This document shows positions 8,702 to 17,219 of a stretch of 64,000 nucleotides of DNA, in pieces. Numbering within the stretch: the stretch's first letter is position 1; each line of letters begins with the position of its first letter. The notes beneath the pieces were generated by a model that had not been told where the DNA came from, searched no databases, and saw only the letters and a program-made list of their open reading frames with translations. This DNA comes from Pseudomonas kermanshahensis (GTDB lineage Bacteria; Pseudomonadota; Gammaproteobacteria; Pseudomonadales; Pseudomonadaceae). The DNA is taken from assembly GCF_014269205.2 (NCBI RefSeq), contig NZ_JABWRY020000001.1, positions 1 to 64,000 on the forward strand, written 5' to 3'. A program made the position numbers and the translations under genes.

Positions 8702-10525
8702 TTACTGGCCCAACACCCGGCAATAAAACGCCCATTCCTCTTCCAACGCATGCGCCAGGTTCTGTGCATTACGGAACCCGTGCCGCTCTCCCGCATAGAA
8801 GTGCCCCTCGGCTGCAATGCCATTTGCCTTCAGGGCGTCCAGCATCAGGCGCGTCTGCTCTGGCACCACCACCGCATCCAGCTCACCCTGGAAGAAAATC
8901 ACCGGCACTTTGATCTGCGCTGCATGCAACAAGGGCGTGCGTGCGCGATAACGTTCGGCGTCCTGCAGCGGGTCGCCGATCAACCAGTCCAGGTAGTCCC
9001 CTTCGAACTTGTGCGTGGCGCGGCCCAGTGCGACTGGGTCACTGACGCCGTACAGGCTGGCGCCGGCCCGGAACACATCATGGAACGCCAGGGCACATAG
9101 CGTGGTGTATCCGCCCGCGCTGCCGCCGCGAATGAAGGCCTTGCTCGGGTCGATCAGCCCCAGCCCCGCTAGGTGCGCAACCGCCGCGCAGGCATCCTCG
9201 ACATCGCTCTCGCCCCAGCGCAGGTGCAGCGCCTGGCGATAGGCCCGGCCATAACCCGTGCTGCCGCGGTAGTTAAGGTCGGCGACGGCGAAGCCGCGCT
9301 GGGTCCAATACTGGATGCGTGGGTCGAGGGCTGGGTAGCACGCCGAGGTCGGCCCGCCATGAATAAACACCACCAAGGGCGCGGGCGCTTTGGCGTTCAT
9401 GGCCGGGTAGAAGAAACCATGGGCGATACCGTTGCCGCTGGCGTAGCGCATGGCCTGCGGCTTGCTGATGCATTCGGCGGGCAGCACCTCGGCACCACCG
9501 GCCAGTACCCGCACCTCATGATTGCTCAGGTCGATGGCAATGACGGCGGGTGGGCTGACGGGCGAGGCGGCGATGGCATAGAGCTGCCCGGCATCCATCG
9601 CCAGGCTGCGAAAGCGGGTGTAGGCGCTGGCAAAACGCTCCACTTGCTGGTTTGCGGTTATCAGCCCTAACTGCGCAAAGCCATCCTCGAACCAACTGGC
9701 TACATAGCGTTGCGGCCCCAGGGCGAGCCAGGTGCTGGTACCCAGTTGCCAGGGCGCGCCGGCATGGTCGGCGGGTTCGGCGGGCAGGGCTTGCCAGTGC
9801 CCGGCGATCTCCCCCCAGGGCTGCCAGAAGCCATTGCGATCCGACAGGCAATACAAGCGGCCTTGTGCATCGAAACGCGGTTGTTGCAGGGATTCGTCCA
9901 GGCCCGCCACGCAGCGCGCAGGCCCCCAGGCGCCGCTGCTGTCACGCTCGCGCAACAACAGGCGCGTCTGTGTCCAGGGTTGCGCCGGGCGGTCCCATTC
10001 GACCCAGGCCAGGCGCTGCCCGTCGCTGCTCAAGGTGGGGGACGCGTAGAAGTCGGCACCTTCAGCCAGCACCTCGCGGGCGCCTTCGCGCAGGGCAACC
10101 AGGCGATGCTCCACGGTTGGCCCATGGTGCTCCTCGACTGCCAGCACCTGGCCGTCATGCCAGTGCACATCGCCGTAGCGGCAGTCGTCTGCCTGGGTCA
10201 GCGGGCGCGGCACTTCGCCGTCCAGCCCTTGGGTATACACCTGTTGATCCGTTTCGTTGACGAAGACCAGCCCGTCACCGCCGACACAGAAACTGCCGCC
10301 GCCGTATTCGTACACCCGGCTGCGCACACTGAAGCCATCCGGTGTCAGGCACTGGGCTTGGTACTGGTGCCAGTGCCAGATTCGGCAGGCGCCGTCGGCC
10401 GGGCGAAATTCGTTCCAGAACAGCCCGGCCGGGCTGACCTTGAGCTCGGCGAAGTCGGTGCCTGCAGCAACGGCCTGGGCTGCGCTGAATTCAGCCGCGA
10501 GCGATGACACGGGAGTTTCGTTCAT
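8702..10525 (-). CDS. S9-family prolyl oligopeptidase-like peptidase, last gene of the pqq operon
   Basis: A 607-residue serine peptidase: an N-terminal beta-propeller-like half (repeats such as [15 protein letters not shown]) and a C-terminal alpha/beta-hydrolase domain. The nucleophile is the serine in [11 protein letters not shown], the acid Asp in GELDAVV, and the His in GERHGFR. No signal peptide, so it is cytoplasmic. The start overlaps the 3' end of pqqE by 35 bp, so the two are translationally coupled. In P. putida the operon has been called pqqFABCDEG with this peptidase as the last gene. A role in trimming the PqqA-derived intermediate is plausible, alongside PqqF, but is not shown by sequence. 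The gene is not required for the known PQQ chemistry in all species, so it could equally be a general oligopeptidase. Confidence 0.9.
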   Translation of the reverse strand: MNETPVSSLAAEFSAAQAVAAGTDFAELKVSPAGLFWNEFRPADGACRIWHWHQYQAQCLTPDGFSVRSRVYEYGGGSFCVGGDGLVFVNETDQQVYTQGLDGEVPRPLTQADDCRYGDVHWHDGQVLAVEEHHGPTVEHRLVALREGAREVLAEGADFYASPTLSSDGQRLAWVEWDRPAQPWTQTRLLLRERDSSGAWGPARCVAGLDESLQQPRFDAQGRLYCLSDRNGFWQPWGEIAGHWQALPAEPADHAGAPWQLGTSTWLALGPQRYVASWFEDGFAQLGLITANQQVERFASAYTRFRSLAMDAGQLYAIAASPVSPPAVIAIDLSNHEVRVLAGGAEVLPAECISKPQAMRYASGNGIAHGFFYPAMNAKAPAPLVVFIHGGPTSACYPALDPRIQYWTQRGFAVADLNYRGSTGYGRAYRQALHLRWGESDVEDACAAVAHLAGLGLIDPSKAFIRGGSAGGYTTLCALAFHDVFRAGASLYGVSDPVALGRATHKFEGDYLDWLIGDPLQDAERYRARTPLLHAAQIKVPVIFFQGELDAVVVPEQTRLMLDALKANGIAAEGHFYAGERHGFRNAQNLAHALEEEWAFYCRVLGQ

Positions 10526-11651
10526 TGCGGAAGGTCATCTCTTCAATCGCGAGTTGGGCGGTTTCTGCCTCCTCGCGGGCCTTGAGGATGATGCCGTGGT
10601 CAGCCGATTTTGCGCACACCGGGTCGGCGTTACTGGCATCGCCGGTGAGCATGAAGGCCTGGCAACGGCAACCGCCGAAGTCCTTTTCCTTCTCATCGCA
10701 GGAGCGGCAGGGCTCAGGCATCCATTGGTAACCGCGGAAACGGTTGAAGCCGAACGAGTCGTACCAGATATGCCGCAGGTCGTGGTCACGCACGTTGGGG
10801 AACTGCACCGGCAGTTGGCGGGCGCCGTGGCAGGGCAGGGCGGTGCCGTCCGGGGTGATGGTCAGGAACAGGTTGCCCCAGCCATTCATGCAGGCCTTGG
10901 GGCGCTCTTCGTAATAGTCCGGGGTGACGAAGATCAGCTTGCAGGGGTTGCCCTCGGCCTTGAGCTTGTCACGGTATTGGTTGGTGATGCGCTCGGCGCG
11001 CTCCAATTGCGCGCGGGTCGGCAGCAGGCCCAGGCGGTTGAGGTGCGCCCAGCCATAGAACTGGCAGGTGGCGAGCTCGACGAAGTCGGCTTCGAGGGCG
11101 ATGCACAGCTCGATGATGCGGTCGATCTTGTCGATGTTGTGCCGATGGGTAACGAAGTTGAGCACCATCGGGTAGCCGTGGGCCTTCACGGCACGGGCCA
11201 TCTCCAGCTTCTGCGCGAAGGCTTTTTTCGAGCCGGCCAGCAGGTTGTTCACCTGCTCGTCGCTGGCCTGGAAGCTGATCTGAATATGGTCCAGGCCGGC
11301 TTTTTTGAATTCGGCGATGCGGGCTTCGGTCAGGCCGATGCCGGAGGTGATCAGGTTGGTGTAGTAGCCCAGCCGACGGGCCTCACCGATCAGCTCGGCG
11401 AGGTCCTGGCGCACCAGCGGTTCGCCGCCGGAGAAACCAATCTGCGCGGCGCCCATTTCTCGCGCTTCGGCCATCACCTTGAACCACTGCGCGGTGCTCA
11501 GTTCCTGGCCTTGGGCGGCGAAGTCCAGCGGGTTGGAGCAGTACGGGCATTGCAGCGGGCAACGGTAGGTGAGCTCGGCCAGCAGCCACAGCGGCAAGCC
11601 GACCTCGGGCGTGGCCGGCAACTCAGGCGAGGACGATCCAGTGTTCGCCAC
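10491..11651 (-). CDS. pqqE: PqqE, radical SAM enzyme of PQQ synthesis
   Basis: A 386-residue radical SAM protein that forms the carbon-carbon bond between Glu and Tyr side chains of PqqA, the first step of pyrroloquinoline quinone synthesis. The radical SAM cluster motif is CPLQCPYC (CxxxCxxC) near residue 30. The C-terminal SPASM part has cysteines in [30 protein letters not shown] and further on for auxiliary Fe-S clusters. The start is the GTG at 11651, inside the end of pqqD: GGAGG sits six bases before it, and the conserved [16 protein letters not shown] begins 16 residues later. It overlaps pqqD by 29 bp and the peptidase gene by 35 bp. It works with the PqqA-carrier PqqD. Confidence 0.96.
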   Translation of the reverse strand: MANTGSSSPELPATPEVGLPLWLLAELTYRCPLQCPYCSNPLDFAAQGQELSTAQWFKVMAEAREMGAAQIGFSGGEPLVRQDLAELIGEARRLGYYTNLITSGIGLTEARIAEFKKAGLDHIQISFQASDEQVNNLLAGSKKAFAQKLEMARAVKAHGYPMVLNFVTHRHNIDKIDRIIELCIALEADFVELATCQFYGWAHLNRLGLLPTRAQLERAERITNQYRDKLKAEGNPCKLIFVTPDYYEERPKACMNGWGNLFLTITPDGTALPCHGARQLPVQFPNVRDHDLRHIWYDSFGFNRFRGYQWMPEPCRSCDEKEKDFGGCRCQAFMLTGDASNADPVCAKSADHGIILKAREEAETAQLAIEEMTFRNERNSRVIARG

Positions 11652-11898
11652 GGGCCACCTCCATGAACTGCTCGATGTCGTCGGCAACTTCCGGCACATC
11701 GGGGAACTGCCGCGCAAGTTCGGCAATGATTGCCGCGACGTCGCGCTGGCCATCGATCAGGCCACCGATCAGCGCAGCGCTTTCGTTGAGCTTGATCATG
11801 CCCTCGGGGTACAGCAACACATGGCCTTTCTGTGCCGGCTCGTACTGGAAGCGGTAGCCAGGGCGCCAGTTGGGCACTTGCTTGCGATCGAAACTCAT
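11623..11898 (-). CDS. pqqD: PqqD, PqqA-binding chaperone
   Basis: A 91-residue RiPP precursor-recognition protein that binds PqqA and hands it to PqqE. The conserved features are [16 protein letters not shown], the [17 protein letters not shown] strand-helix and the C-terminal helix ending in EHWIVLA. The ATG at 11898 forms a 4-bp ATGA overlap with the pqqC stop, which fixes the start. It shares its last 29 bp with pqqE in another frame. Confidence 0.95.
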   Translation of the reverse strand: MSFDRKQVPNWRPGYRFQYEPAQKGHVLLYPEGMIKLNESAALIGGLIDGQRDVAAIIAELARQFPDVPEVADDIEQFMEVARGEHWIVLA

Positions 11899-12650
11899 AG
11901 GGCGATCCCCTTGTGCCAGACCCGTTCCTGGGTGACCGAATGATAAGGCGGGCGGTTCAGCTCGTAGGCCATGCTCATGGCATCGAGCATGCTCCAAAGA
12001 ATATCCAGCTTGAACTGCAGGATCTCCAGCATACGCTCCTGGCCCGCACGGGTGGTGTAGTGCTGCAAGGTGATTGCCAGGCCGTGCTCGACATCACGCC
12101 GCGCCTGGCCCAGGCGCGTGCGGAAGTATTCGTAACCGGCGGGGTCGATCCAGGGGTAGTGCTGTGGCCAGCTGTCCAGGCGCGACTGGTGGATCTGCGG
12201 GGCGAACAGCTCGGTCAGCGAGCTGCTGGCCGCCTCTTGCCAACTGGCGCGGCGGGCGAAGTTGACGTAGGCGTCGACGGCAAAGCGCACGCCGGGCAGT
12301 ACCAGCTCCTGGGAGCGCAGTTGATCAGGGTCCAGGCCCACGGCCTGGCCAAGGCGCAGCCAGGCCTCAATACCGCCGTCTTCGCCAGGCGCGCCGTCAT
12401 GGTCGAGCAGGCGCTGGATCCACTCACGGCGTACTTCGCGGTCCGGGCAGTTGGCCAGGATCGCGGCATCCTTCATCGGGATGTTGACCTGGTAGTAGAA
12501 GCGGTTGGCTACCCAGCCCTGGATCTGCTCGCGGCTGGCGCGGCCCTGGTACATCGCCACGTGATACGGGTGATGAATATGGTAGTAGGCACCTTTGGCG
12601 CGCAGGGCCTGCTCGAATTCGGCAGGGGACATCGGCAACGGGTCGCTCAT
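11895..12650 (-). CDS. pqqC: PqqC, pyrroloquinoline-quinone synthase
   Basis: A 251-residue cofactor-free oxidase that catalyses the last step, ring closure and eight-electron oxidation of AHQQ to PQQ. The helical TenA-like fold is recognised from [19 protein letters not shown] near the N-terminus, [23 protein letters not shown], and the substrate-pocket segment [17 protein letters not shown]. Length is the family norm. The start lies 9 bp after the pqqB stop, and the stop overlaps the pqqD start, as expected within one operon. Confidence 0.97.
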   Translation of the reverse strand: MSDPLPMSPAEFEQALRAKGAYYHIHHPYHVAMYQGRASREQIQGWVANRFYYQVNIPMKDAAILANCPDREVRREWIQRLLDHDGAPGEDGGIEAWLRLGQAVGLDPDQLRSQELVLPGVRFAVDAYVNFARRASWQEAASSSLTELFAPQIHQSRLDSWPQHYPWIDPAGYEYFRTRLGQARRDVEHGLAITLQHYTTRAGQERMLEILQFKLDILWSMLDAMSMAYELNRPPYHSVTQERVWHKGIAL

Positions 12651-12659
12651 CAGGCCTCC

Positions 12660-13571
12660 TTAAAGCTCGATGCTCATGCCATCGAAGGCGACTTCAACGC
12701 CTCGACGCTGGACCTCGGCCCGTTCTGGCGAGTCTTCATCGAGAATTGGGTTGGTGTTGTTGATGTGGATAAGTACCTTGCGCTGGCGCGGGAAACCATC
12801 GAGCACCTCGAGCATGCCGCCGGGGCCGTTTTGCGCCAGGTGGCCCATCTCGCGCCCGGTGCGGGTGCCGACACCACGGCGCTGCATTTCATCGTCTTCC
12901 CACAGGGTGCCGTCGACCAGCAGGCAGTCGGCGCCGTGCATCATCGCCAGCAGCTTGTCGTCGACCTGGCCCAGGCCCGGGGCGTAGAACAGCTTGCCAC
13001 CGGTGCGGGTGTCTTCGACCAGCAAGCCCAGGTTGTCACCCGGGTGCGGGTCGAAGCGGTGCGGCGAATAGGGGGGCGCGGCGCTGCGCAGGGGGAAGGG
13101 CGTGAACCTGAGGTTGGGGCAGGCGTCGATAACGAAGCTGCCTTCGAGCTCGATACGGTTCCATTGCAGGCCGCCGTTCCAGTGGCTGAGCATGTTGAAC
13201 AGCGGAAAGCCGGTGGTCAGGTCTTGGTGGACCATGTCTGTGCACCACACCGGGTGCGGGCAGCCTTCGCGCAGGCTGAGCAGGCCGGTGGTGTGGTCGA
13301 TCTGGCTGTCGAGCAGGACGATGGCATTGATGCCGGTATCGCGCAGGGCGCGGGCCGGCTGCATCGGCGCGAAGGCCTGCAGTTGGGCGCGGATGTCGGG
13401 CGAGGCATTGCACAAGACCCAGTGCTCGCCATCGTCGGACAGCGCGATGGACGATTGCGTGCGCGCCGTGGCCCGCAGGCTACCGTCGCGGTAGCCCTTG
13501 CAGTTGACGCAGTTGCAGTTCCACTGGGGGAAGCCGCCGCCGGCGGCAGAACCGAGAATCTGGATGTACAT
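12660..13571 (-). CDS. pqqB: PqqB, metallo-beta-lactamase-fold protein of PQQ synthesis
   Basis: A 303-residue protein of the metallo-hydrolase fold. It opens with [19 protein letters not shown], the conserved PqqB start, and carries cysteines in CNCVNCKG near residue 20 that bind structural zinc. The [10 protein letters not shown] segment is the degenerate form of the HxHxDH site. PqqB is thought to hydroxylate the cross-linked Tyr of the intermediate, or to help PQQ leave the cell; earlier literature is divided. ATG at 13571 is preferred to an in-frame GTG two codons upstream because it starts the conserved sequence. It lies 78 bp after pqqA, with a terminator-like hairpin between. Confidence 0.96.
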   Translation of the reverse strand: MYIQILGSAAGGGFPQWNCNCVNCKGYRDGSLRATARTQSSIALSDDGEHWVLCNASPDIRAQLQAFAPMQPARALRDTGINAIVLLDSQIDHTTGLLSLREGCPHPVWCTDMVHQDLTTGFPLFNMLSHWNGGLQWNRIELEGSFVIDACPNLRFTPFPLRSAAPPYSPHRFDPHPGDNLGLLVEDTRTGGKLFYAPGLGQVDDKLLAMMHGADCLLVDGTLWEDDEMQRRGVGTRTGREMGHLAQNGPGGMLEVLDGFPRQRKVLIHINNTNPILDEDSPERAEVQRRGVEVAFDGMSIEL

Positions 13572-13598
13572 GGCCACTCTCTACCGGGAAACCGTATC

Positions 13599-13631
13599 CA
13601 AAAAACACAAACGCCCCGGCGGGCCGAGGCG
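13599..13631 (-). terminator. Terminator-like attenuator between pqqA and pqqB
   Basis: On the minus strand CGCCTCGG-CCCG-CCGGGGCG forms an 8-bp stem with one G-T pair (13612-13631), followed by GTTTGTGTTTTTT. It would end most transcripts after pqqA and so raise pqqA mRNA over the enzymes, in keeping with the need for many PqqA substrate peptides. A similar hairpin after pqqA is known in other PQQ producers. Confidence 0.8.
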
Positions 13632-13649
13632 TCGAACCGTAAGCAGGGC

Positions 13650-13721
13650 TTAGCGGTTGGCGAAGTACATGGTGACTTCGAAGCCGATACGCAGATCAGT
13701 GTATGCAGGTTTGGTCCACAT
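13650..13721 (-). CDS. pqqA: PqqA, precursor peptide of PQQ
   Basis: A 23-residue ribosomally made peptide that is the substrate for PQQ: it begins [13 protein letters not shown] and ends VTMYFANR. Glu15 and Tyr19, the two residues fused by PqqE to make the cofactor, are present in the required E-x3-Y spacing. The start is preceded by AAGGAG with 8-base spacing. It lies between pqqF and pqqB on the same strand. The gene is too short for routine gene finding. Confidence 0.97.
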
Positions 13722-13890
13722 GGGATGACTCCTTCCGAACGGGGTTGAGTTGGTCAGCTACTTATTGGGTACCGCCGTACGCCGGAGGTTCCCTTGACTG
13801 AGATTGCGCTATCTTACAAGAAAAATTTGTACCGAAAGGTTAATTCTTCGAAAAGCGCCCTTGCAGTAAACGTAACAATCCTCGTTTTTG
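13722..13890 (-). promoter_or_regulatory. pqqF-pqqA intergenic region with probable pqqA promoter
   Basis: 169 bp without a gene, much more AT-rich than its surroundings. On the minus strand a -10-like TAAGAT (13811-13816) is preceded by a T-rich spacer but no convincing -35 box, suggesting an activated promoter. A separate promoter here would let pqqABCDE be transcribed independently of pqqF. The start of transcription would be near 13804, giving an 80-base leader. No known operator is recognised. Confidence 0.45.
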
Positions 13891-16170
13891 CTAGTGCCAG
13901 GATGGGTCTGGCGCTGCGCTGTTGGCCAGGCAGAGCCAAGGGGCATGAGGGGCCAGAAGACTGCCAAGTAGCGCATCAAGGTCCGCTTGCCGAGCCCTGA
14001 GGATAGACCACTGTAGGTCATTCAGCCTGTCGGGTCGTGTCGCCAGGTGTGTCTGCCACGCCCATTCGGCCACCTCGGCATTGGCCATCGCAGGCTCGGC
14101 GAACTGCTCGGCCAGCGCCTGCTGTGCTGCGCTGTCGAGCACCACGCCTTTGCTTAGGACCGGTTGCAGGTGAGCGAGAATTTGAGCAGGGGTGGCATGG
14201 GGCGATTGCACGCCAAACAGCAGGCCAGCGCAGCCTTCAATCTGACGGAAGGCGCTGAACACCGCGTAGCCCAGTTGCAGCTCTACCCGTAGGCGTTGAT
14301 ACACCGGCCCCTGCAACAGCTGCGCGAGCAGGCGGCCGATGGCTTGCTGGTCAGCGGGCACTGGGCAGAACAGCAACACCGCGTTTTCGCTGCCGGCCAG
14401 TGCAGCGTCTACCCATCGACGGGCTTGCCACTGGGGCGGCGCAGTGGCCGTAGCGCCTTGCCCGGGGCAGTGGGTCAGCACGGTGCCGAGAGGGCCCGTG
14501 TCTTCAAAGCCCAGTGCCAGGCCATGCCAGCGGGCCTGTTCCCACGCCTGCGCAAGCTGCCTCGGTTCGAGCGAGCCCGCGGGTAGCGGTTCGGCCTTGT
14601 GGGTATGCATGGCATCAGGCAGTCGCTTGAGCAGGGCTCTGATCGGGATCAGGGCGGGCGCGGGCGGCGGCGGAGTGTGCCAATCGGCAGGTGAGGGCGC
14701 GTTCAGCAGCGCGAGGGCTTCGGTGACGGCGTTCATCACCGCCGACGGTTGGCCGGCGCACTGTAGCTGCCAATATTCGCCAGCTTCGCTGAACTGTAGG
14801 TGCAGCCCGGCGCGTTCGGCGCGCTCCTGCAAGGGGCGCAGCGCCTGGCAAAGGATTGGGAACACGCCATGGCGCAGGCTTGAGGGCAGGTGCCAGCGCA
14901 GATAAAGGGCGGCGTATTGGCGTGATGCCGGGAGCATGTCGCTGATGGCCAGTGCTTTAGGTAACGGCGCGGTCGCGGGGGGCGGTGCGGCGGTCAGCAG
15001 AGCGTCTGCGGCGGGTATCTGCCATTGGCCATGCTCGCTGCTGGGAAGGCTGGCAAGCAGTGCCTTCAGCGCGCTCAGGCCTTGTTCGTCGAGTGCGGCG
15101 AAGGGCTGGCCTGAGCTGTCCCGTCGTGCCAGCTCCAGCGGGCTGGCGGCCCACTCACGGCTGCGCTGCAATTGACTGAACGCGGCGTTCAGCCGCTGCG
15201 GATCGGCCTGACGGACAAAACCGAACCAGCTATGCAGCAATGCGATCGCCTCATCCTTGCAGGCATCAGCCCCGAGCTGCAGGTCGATGTGCCAGAGCAG
15301 CTGCCCGGCGAACGCATACAACGTTTCGGCTTTGAAGCCTTGCAGCCAACCGCGCTGGCGAAGCGCACTCAGCCAGCCGCCTGGTCGGCTGTCGTCGAGC
15401 AGGTCGATCAGCAACCCCAGTGCGCGCTCGGCACCTTCTGGCAGGCTTTCGTGGGCGAACGTCAGTGGCTGCCCGGCCCTGCGCAGTGGCGGCGGCGATG
15501 CCTGCGTGGCACGGCTACCGGCCGGGAACAGGCTGCCAAATTCCCGACCCAGGCGTTCCAGTGCTTCCAGCGGTTGTGGGCCGCACAGGCTCAGTGTGAT
15601 CTGCCCACCTTGGTAGAAGCGTTGGTGAAACAGGCCAAGGGCGCGTTGAAACGCAGGATCTTGCAGGGCGAGGGTATAACGATTGCCCGCCTGAAAACTG
15701 CTCAGCGGATGCTGGGGCGAAACCGACTGTAGCAGGGCGAATTGCTGCTGAGCCTGCGGGTTACGTGACCAGGCGATGAACTCGGCATGAATGACCTCAC
15801 GCTCCCGGCGCTGGCGCTCGATGCCAAGGTCGGGTTCGGCCAGCATCTGGCACAGGCGCTCCAGCCCGCCGGCTAAAGCCGCGGGGGGGACCTCGAAGAA
15901 AAAGTCGGTGGTGCGCTCACGGGTGCTGGCGTTGACCTGGCCACCGAGGGCCTGCACATACCGCATCAGGCCGTCCTCCAACGGGAAGCGCGCTGTGCCC
16001 AGGAAGAACAGGTGTTCGAGAAAATGCGCCATGCCCGGCCATTTTGCCGGGGCATCGTGGCTGCCTGCCTGCACCCGCAACGCGGCCGCCGCACGCTTGA
16101 GGCGCGGGGCATGGCGCAGAGTCAGCTGCAGGCCGTTGGCGAGGGTGAGGTGCTGCGTGGCGTCAGGCAT
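13891..16170 (-). CDS. pqqF: PqqF, M16-family zinc protease
   Basis: A 759-residue insulinase-like metallopeptidase. The inverted zinc motif HFLEH is at residues 49-53, within GMAHFLEHLFFLG; the distal glutamate is likely in the segment RERTTDFFFEVPP to REREVIHAEF. The second half is a divergent, Ala/Pro/Leu-rich non-catalytic M16 repeat. PqqF cleaves PqqA or the cross-linked peptide to release the Glu-Tyr unit. It is first in the operon and is separated from pqqA by 169 bp. The ATG at 16170 has a weak ribosome site (CCTGGAG on the minus strand, 8 bases upstream). Sequence conservation of PqqF is always low, so the context supports the name as much as the motif does. Confidence 0.92.
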   Translation of the reverse strand: MPDATQHLTLANGLQLTLRHAPRLKRAAAALRVQAGSHDAPAKWPGMAHFLEHLFFLGTARFPLEDGLMRYVQALGGQVNASTRERTTDFFFEVPPAALAGGLERLCQMLAEPDLGIERQRREREVIHAEFIAWSRNPQAQQQFALLQSVSPQHPLSSFQAGNRYTLALQDPAFQRALGLFHQRFYQGGQITLSLCGPQPLEALERLGREFGSLFPAGSRATQASPPPLRRAGQPLTFAHESLPEGAERALGLLIDLLDDSRPGGWLSALRQRGWLQGFKAETLYAFAGQLLWHIDLQLGADACKDEAIALLHSWFGFVRQADPQRLNAAFSQLQRSREWAASPLELARRDSSGQPFAALDEQGLSALKALLASLPSSEHGQWQIPAADALLTAAPPPATAPLPKALAISDMLPASRQYAALYLRWHLPSSLRHGVFPILCQALRPLQERAERAGLHLQFSEAGEYWQLQCAGQPSAVMNAVTEALALLNAPSPADWHTPPPPAPALIPIRALLKRLPDAMHTHKAEPLPAGSLEPRQLAQAWEQARWHGLALGFEDTGPLGTVLTHCPGQGATATAPPQWQARRWVDAALAGSENAVLLFCPVPADQQAIGRLLAQLLQGPVYQRLRVELQLGYAVFSAFRQIEGCAGLLFGVQSPHATPAQILAHLQPVLSKGVVLDSAAQQALAEQFAEPAMANAEVAEWAWQTHLATRPDRLNDLQWSILRARQADLDALLGSLLAPHAPWLCLANSAAPDPSWH

Positions 16171-16222
16171 GGGGGCTCCAGGTAGGCGTTCATGCTAACG
16201 CATTTGTGCTGCCTGGCCTGGC

Positions 16223-16393
16223 CCAATCGCCGGCAAGCCGGCGCCTACGGGGCCTGTTTGCGTTGTCATTGTGGGAGCAACTGTCTTGTGGTGGTTGTGC
16301 CGGCCCCATCGCTGGCAAGCCAGCTCCCACAGGTGCGGCGCTAGCCTTTGAGGCTACACAGTTCGGGTGGGAGCCGGCTTGCCGGCGATTGGG
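16223..16393. repeat. Cluster of three REP units
   Basis: Units at 16223-16248, 16306-16330 and 16367-16393 share the core CGCCGGCAAGCCGGC or its compensated variant CGCTGGCAAGCCAGC; the third is inverted relative to the first two. A partial unit begins at 16271. They fill the 240-bp space between davA and pqqF, which holds nothing else I recognise. Confidence 0.85.
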
Positions 16394-16410
16394 CCGCAAC
16401 GCGGCCCCTG

Positions 16411-17205
16411 TCAGCCCTCGCGGACATGCAGTTCCTGGCGCAAGTCGGTCAGGTAAGGAAACGCCTTGCGCCCTTCTACCACCTGCTCACGCGCAAGCTC
16501 GGCCAGCAACTGGCACTCGTCCCGCCCGGCCATGGCCAGCAGGCTGCCATCCGGGCCGATGATGCTACTCTGGCCGCAATAGTGGATGTCGCCCTCGGCC
16601 CCACAATAGTTGGCATACACCAGGTAACACTGGTTCTCCTGCGCCCGCGCTCGCACCGTCACCTGGCAGATGAAATCGTAAGGCGCCATGTTCGCCGTCG
16701 GTACCAGGATCAGTTCGGCGCCGTCCAGCGCCAGGCGCCGGGCGTTCTCCGGAAACTCGATGTCGTAGCAGATCAGCAGGCCGACCTTCCAGCCTTCCAG
16801 TTCCACAACGGGGAAATGGTCGGGGCCTGCGCTGAACATCGAGCGGTCCAGCTCACCGAACAGGTGCGTCTTACGGTAGTTGCACAGGCTGCGACCATGG
16901 GCATCGATCAACTGCACGCTGTTGTAGAACGCGCCATCATCGCTGCGCTCCGGGTAGCCATAGGCGATGGCGATGCGATGCGCCTGGGCGATCTCCACCA
17001 CGTCCATGGCCGCGGGGCCATCACTGGCCTCGGCCAGGCGCTCGACCTGGGCCAGGCCGATGTTGTAGCCGGTGAGGAACATCTCCGGGCACACCAGCAG
17101 CTGGGCGCCGCTTTCAGCCGCCCGCTGCGCCTGGTGCTGCAGCCGTTGCAGATTGCCGGGCACGTCCAGTGGGTTGGGCGCGCCCTGGAACAGAGCGATA
17201 CGCAT
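16411..17205 (-). CDS. davA: DavA, 5-aminopentanamidase
   Basis: A 264-residue nitrilase-superfamily amidase that hydrolyses 5-aminovaleramide to 5-aminovalerate and ammonia, the second step of the L-lysine aminovalerate pathway. The catalytic triad is visible: Glu in LLVCPEMFLTGY, Lys in NYRKTHLFGELD and Cys in LLICYDIEFPENARR. Near-identity to the P. putida KT2440 DavA sequence as I remember it supports the name. It starts 14 bp after the davB stop, so the pair is an operon. The last part of the protein is rather Ala/Glu/Arg-rich as in the KT2440 enzyme. Confidence 0.95.
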   Translation of the reverse strand: MRIALFQGAPNPLDVPGNLQRLQHQAQRAAESGAQLLVCPEMFLTGYNIGLAQVERLAEASDGPAAMDVVEIAQAHRIAIAYGYPERSDDGAFYNSVQLIDAHGRSLCNYRKTHLFGELDRSMFSAGPDHFPVVELEGWKVGLLICYDIEFPENARRLALDGAELILVPTANMAPYDFICQVTVRARAQENQCYLVYANYCGAEGDIHYCGQSSIIGPDGSLLAMAGRDECQLLAELAREQVVEGRKAFPYLTDLRQELHVREG

Positions 17206-17219
17206 GGCGCCTCCTTGTC

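Noticed and set aside
11913..13748. A 611-codon plus-strand frame across pqqC and pqqB
   Set aside because: It lies opposite two certain pqq genes and the pqqA peptide, and lacks any protein-family feature.
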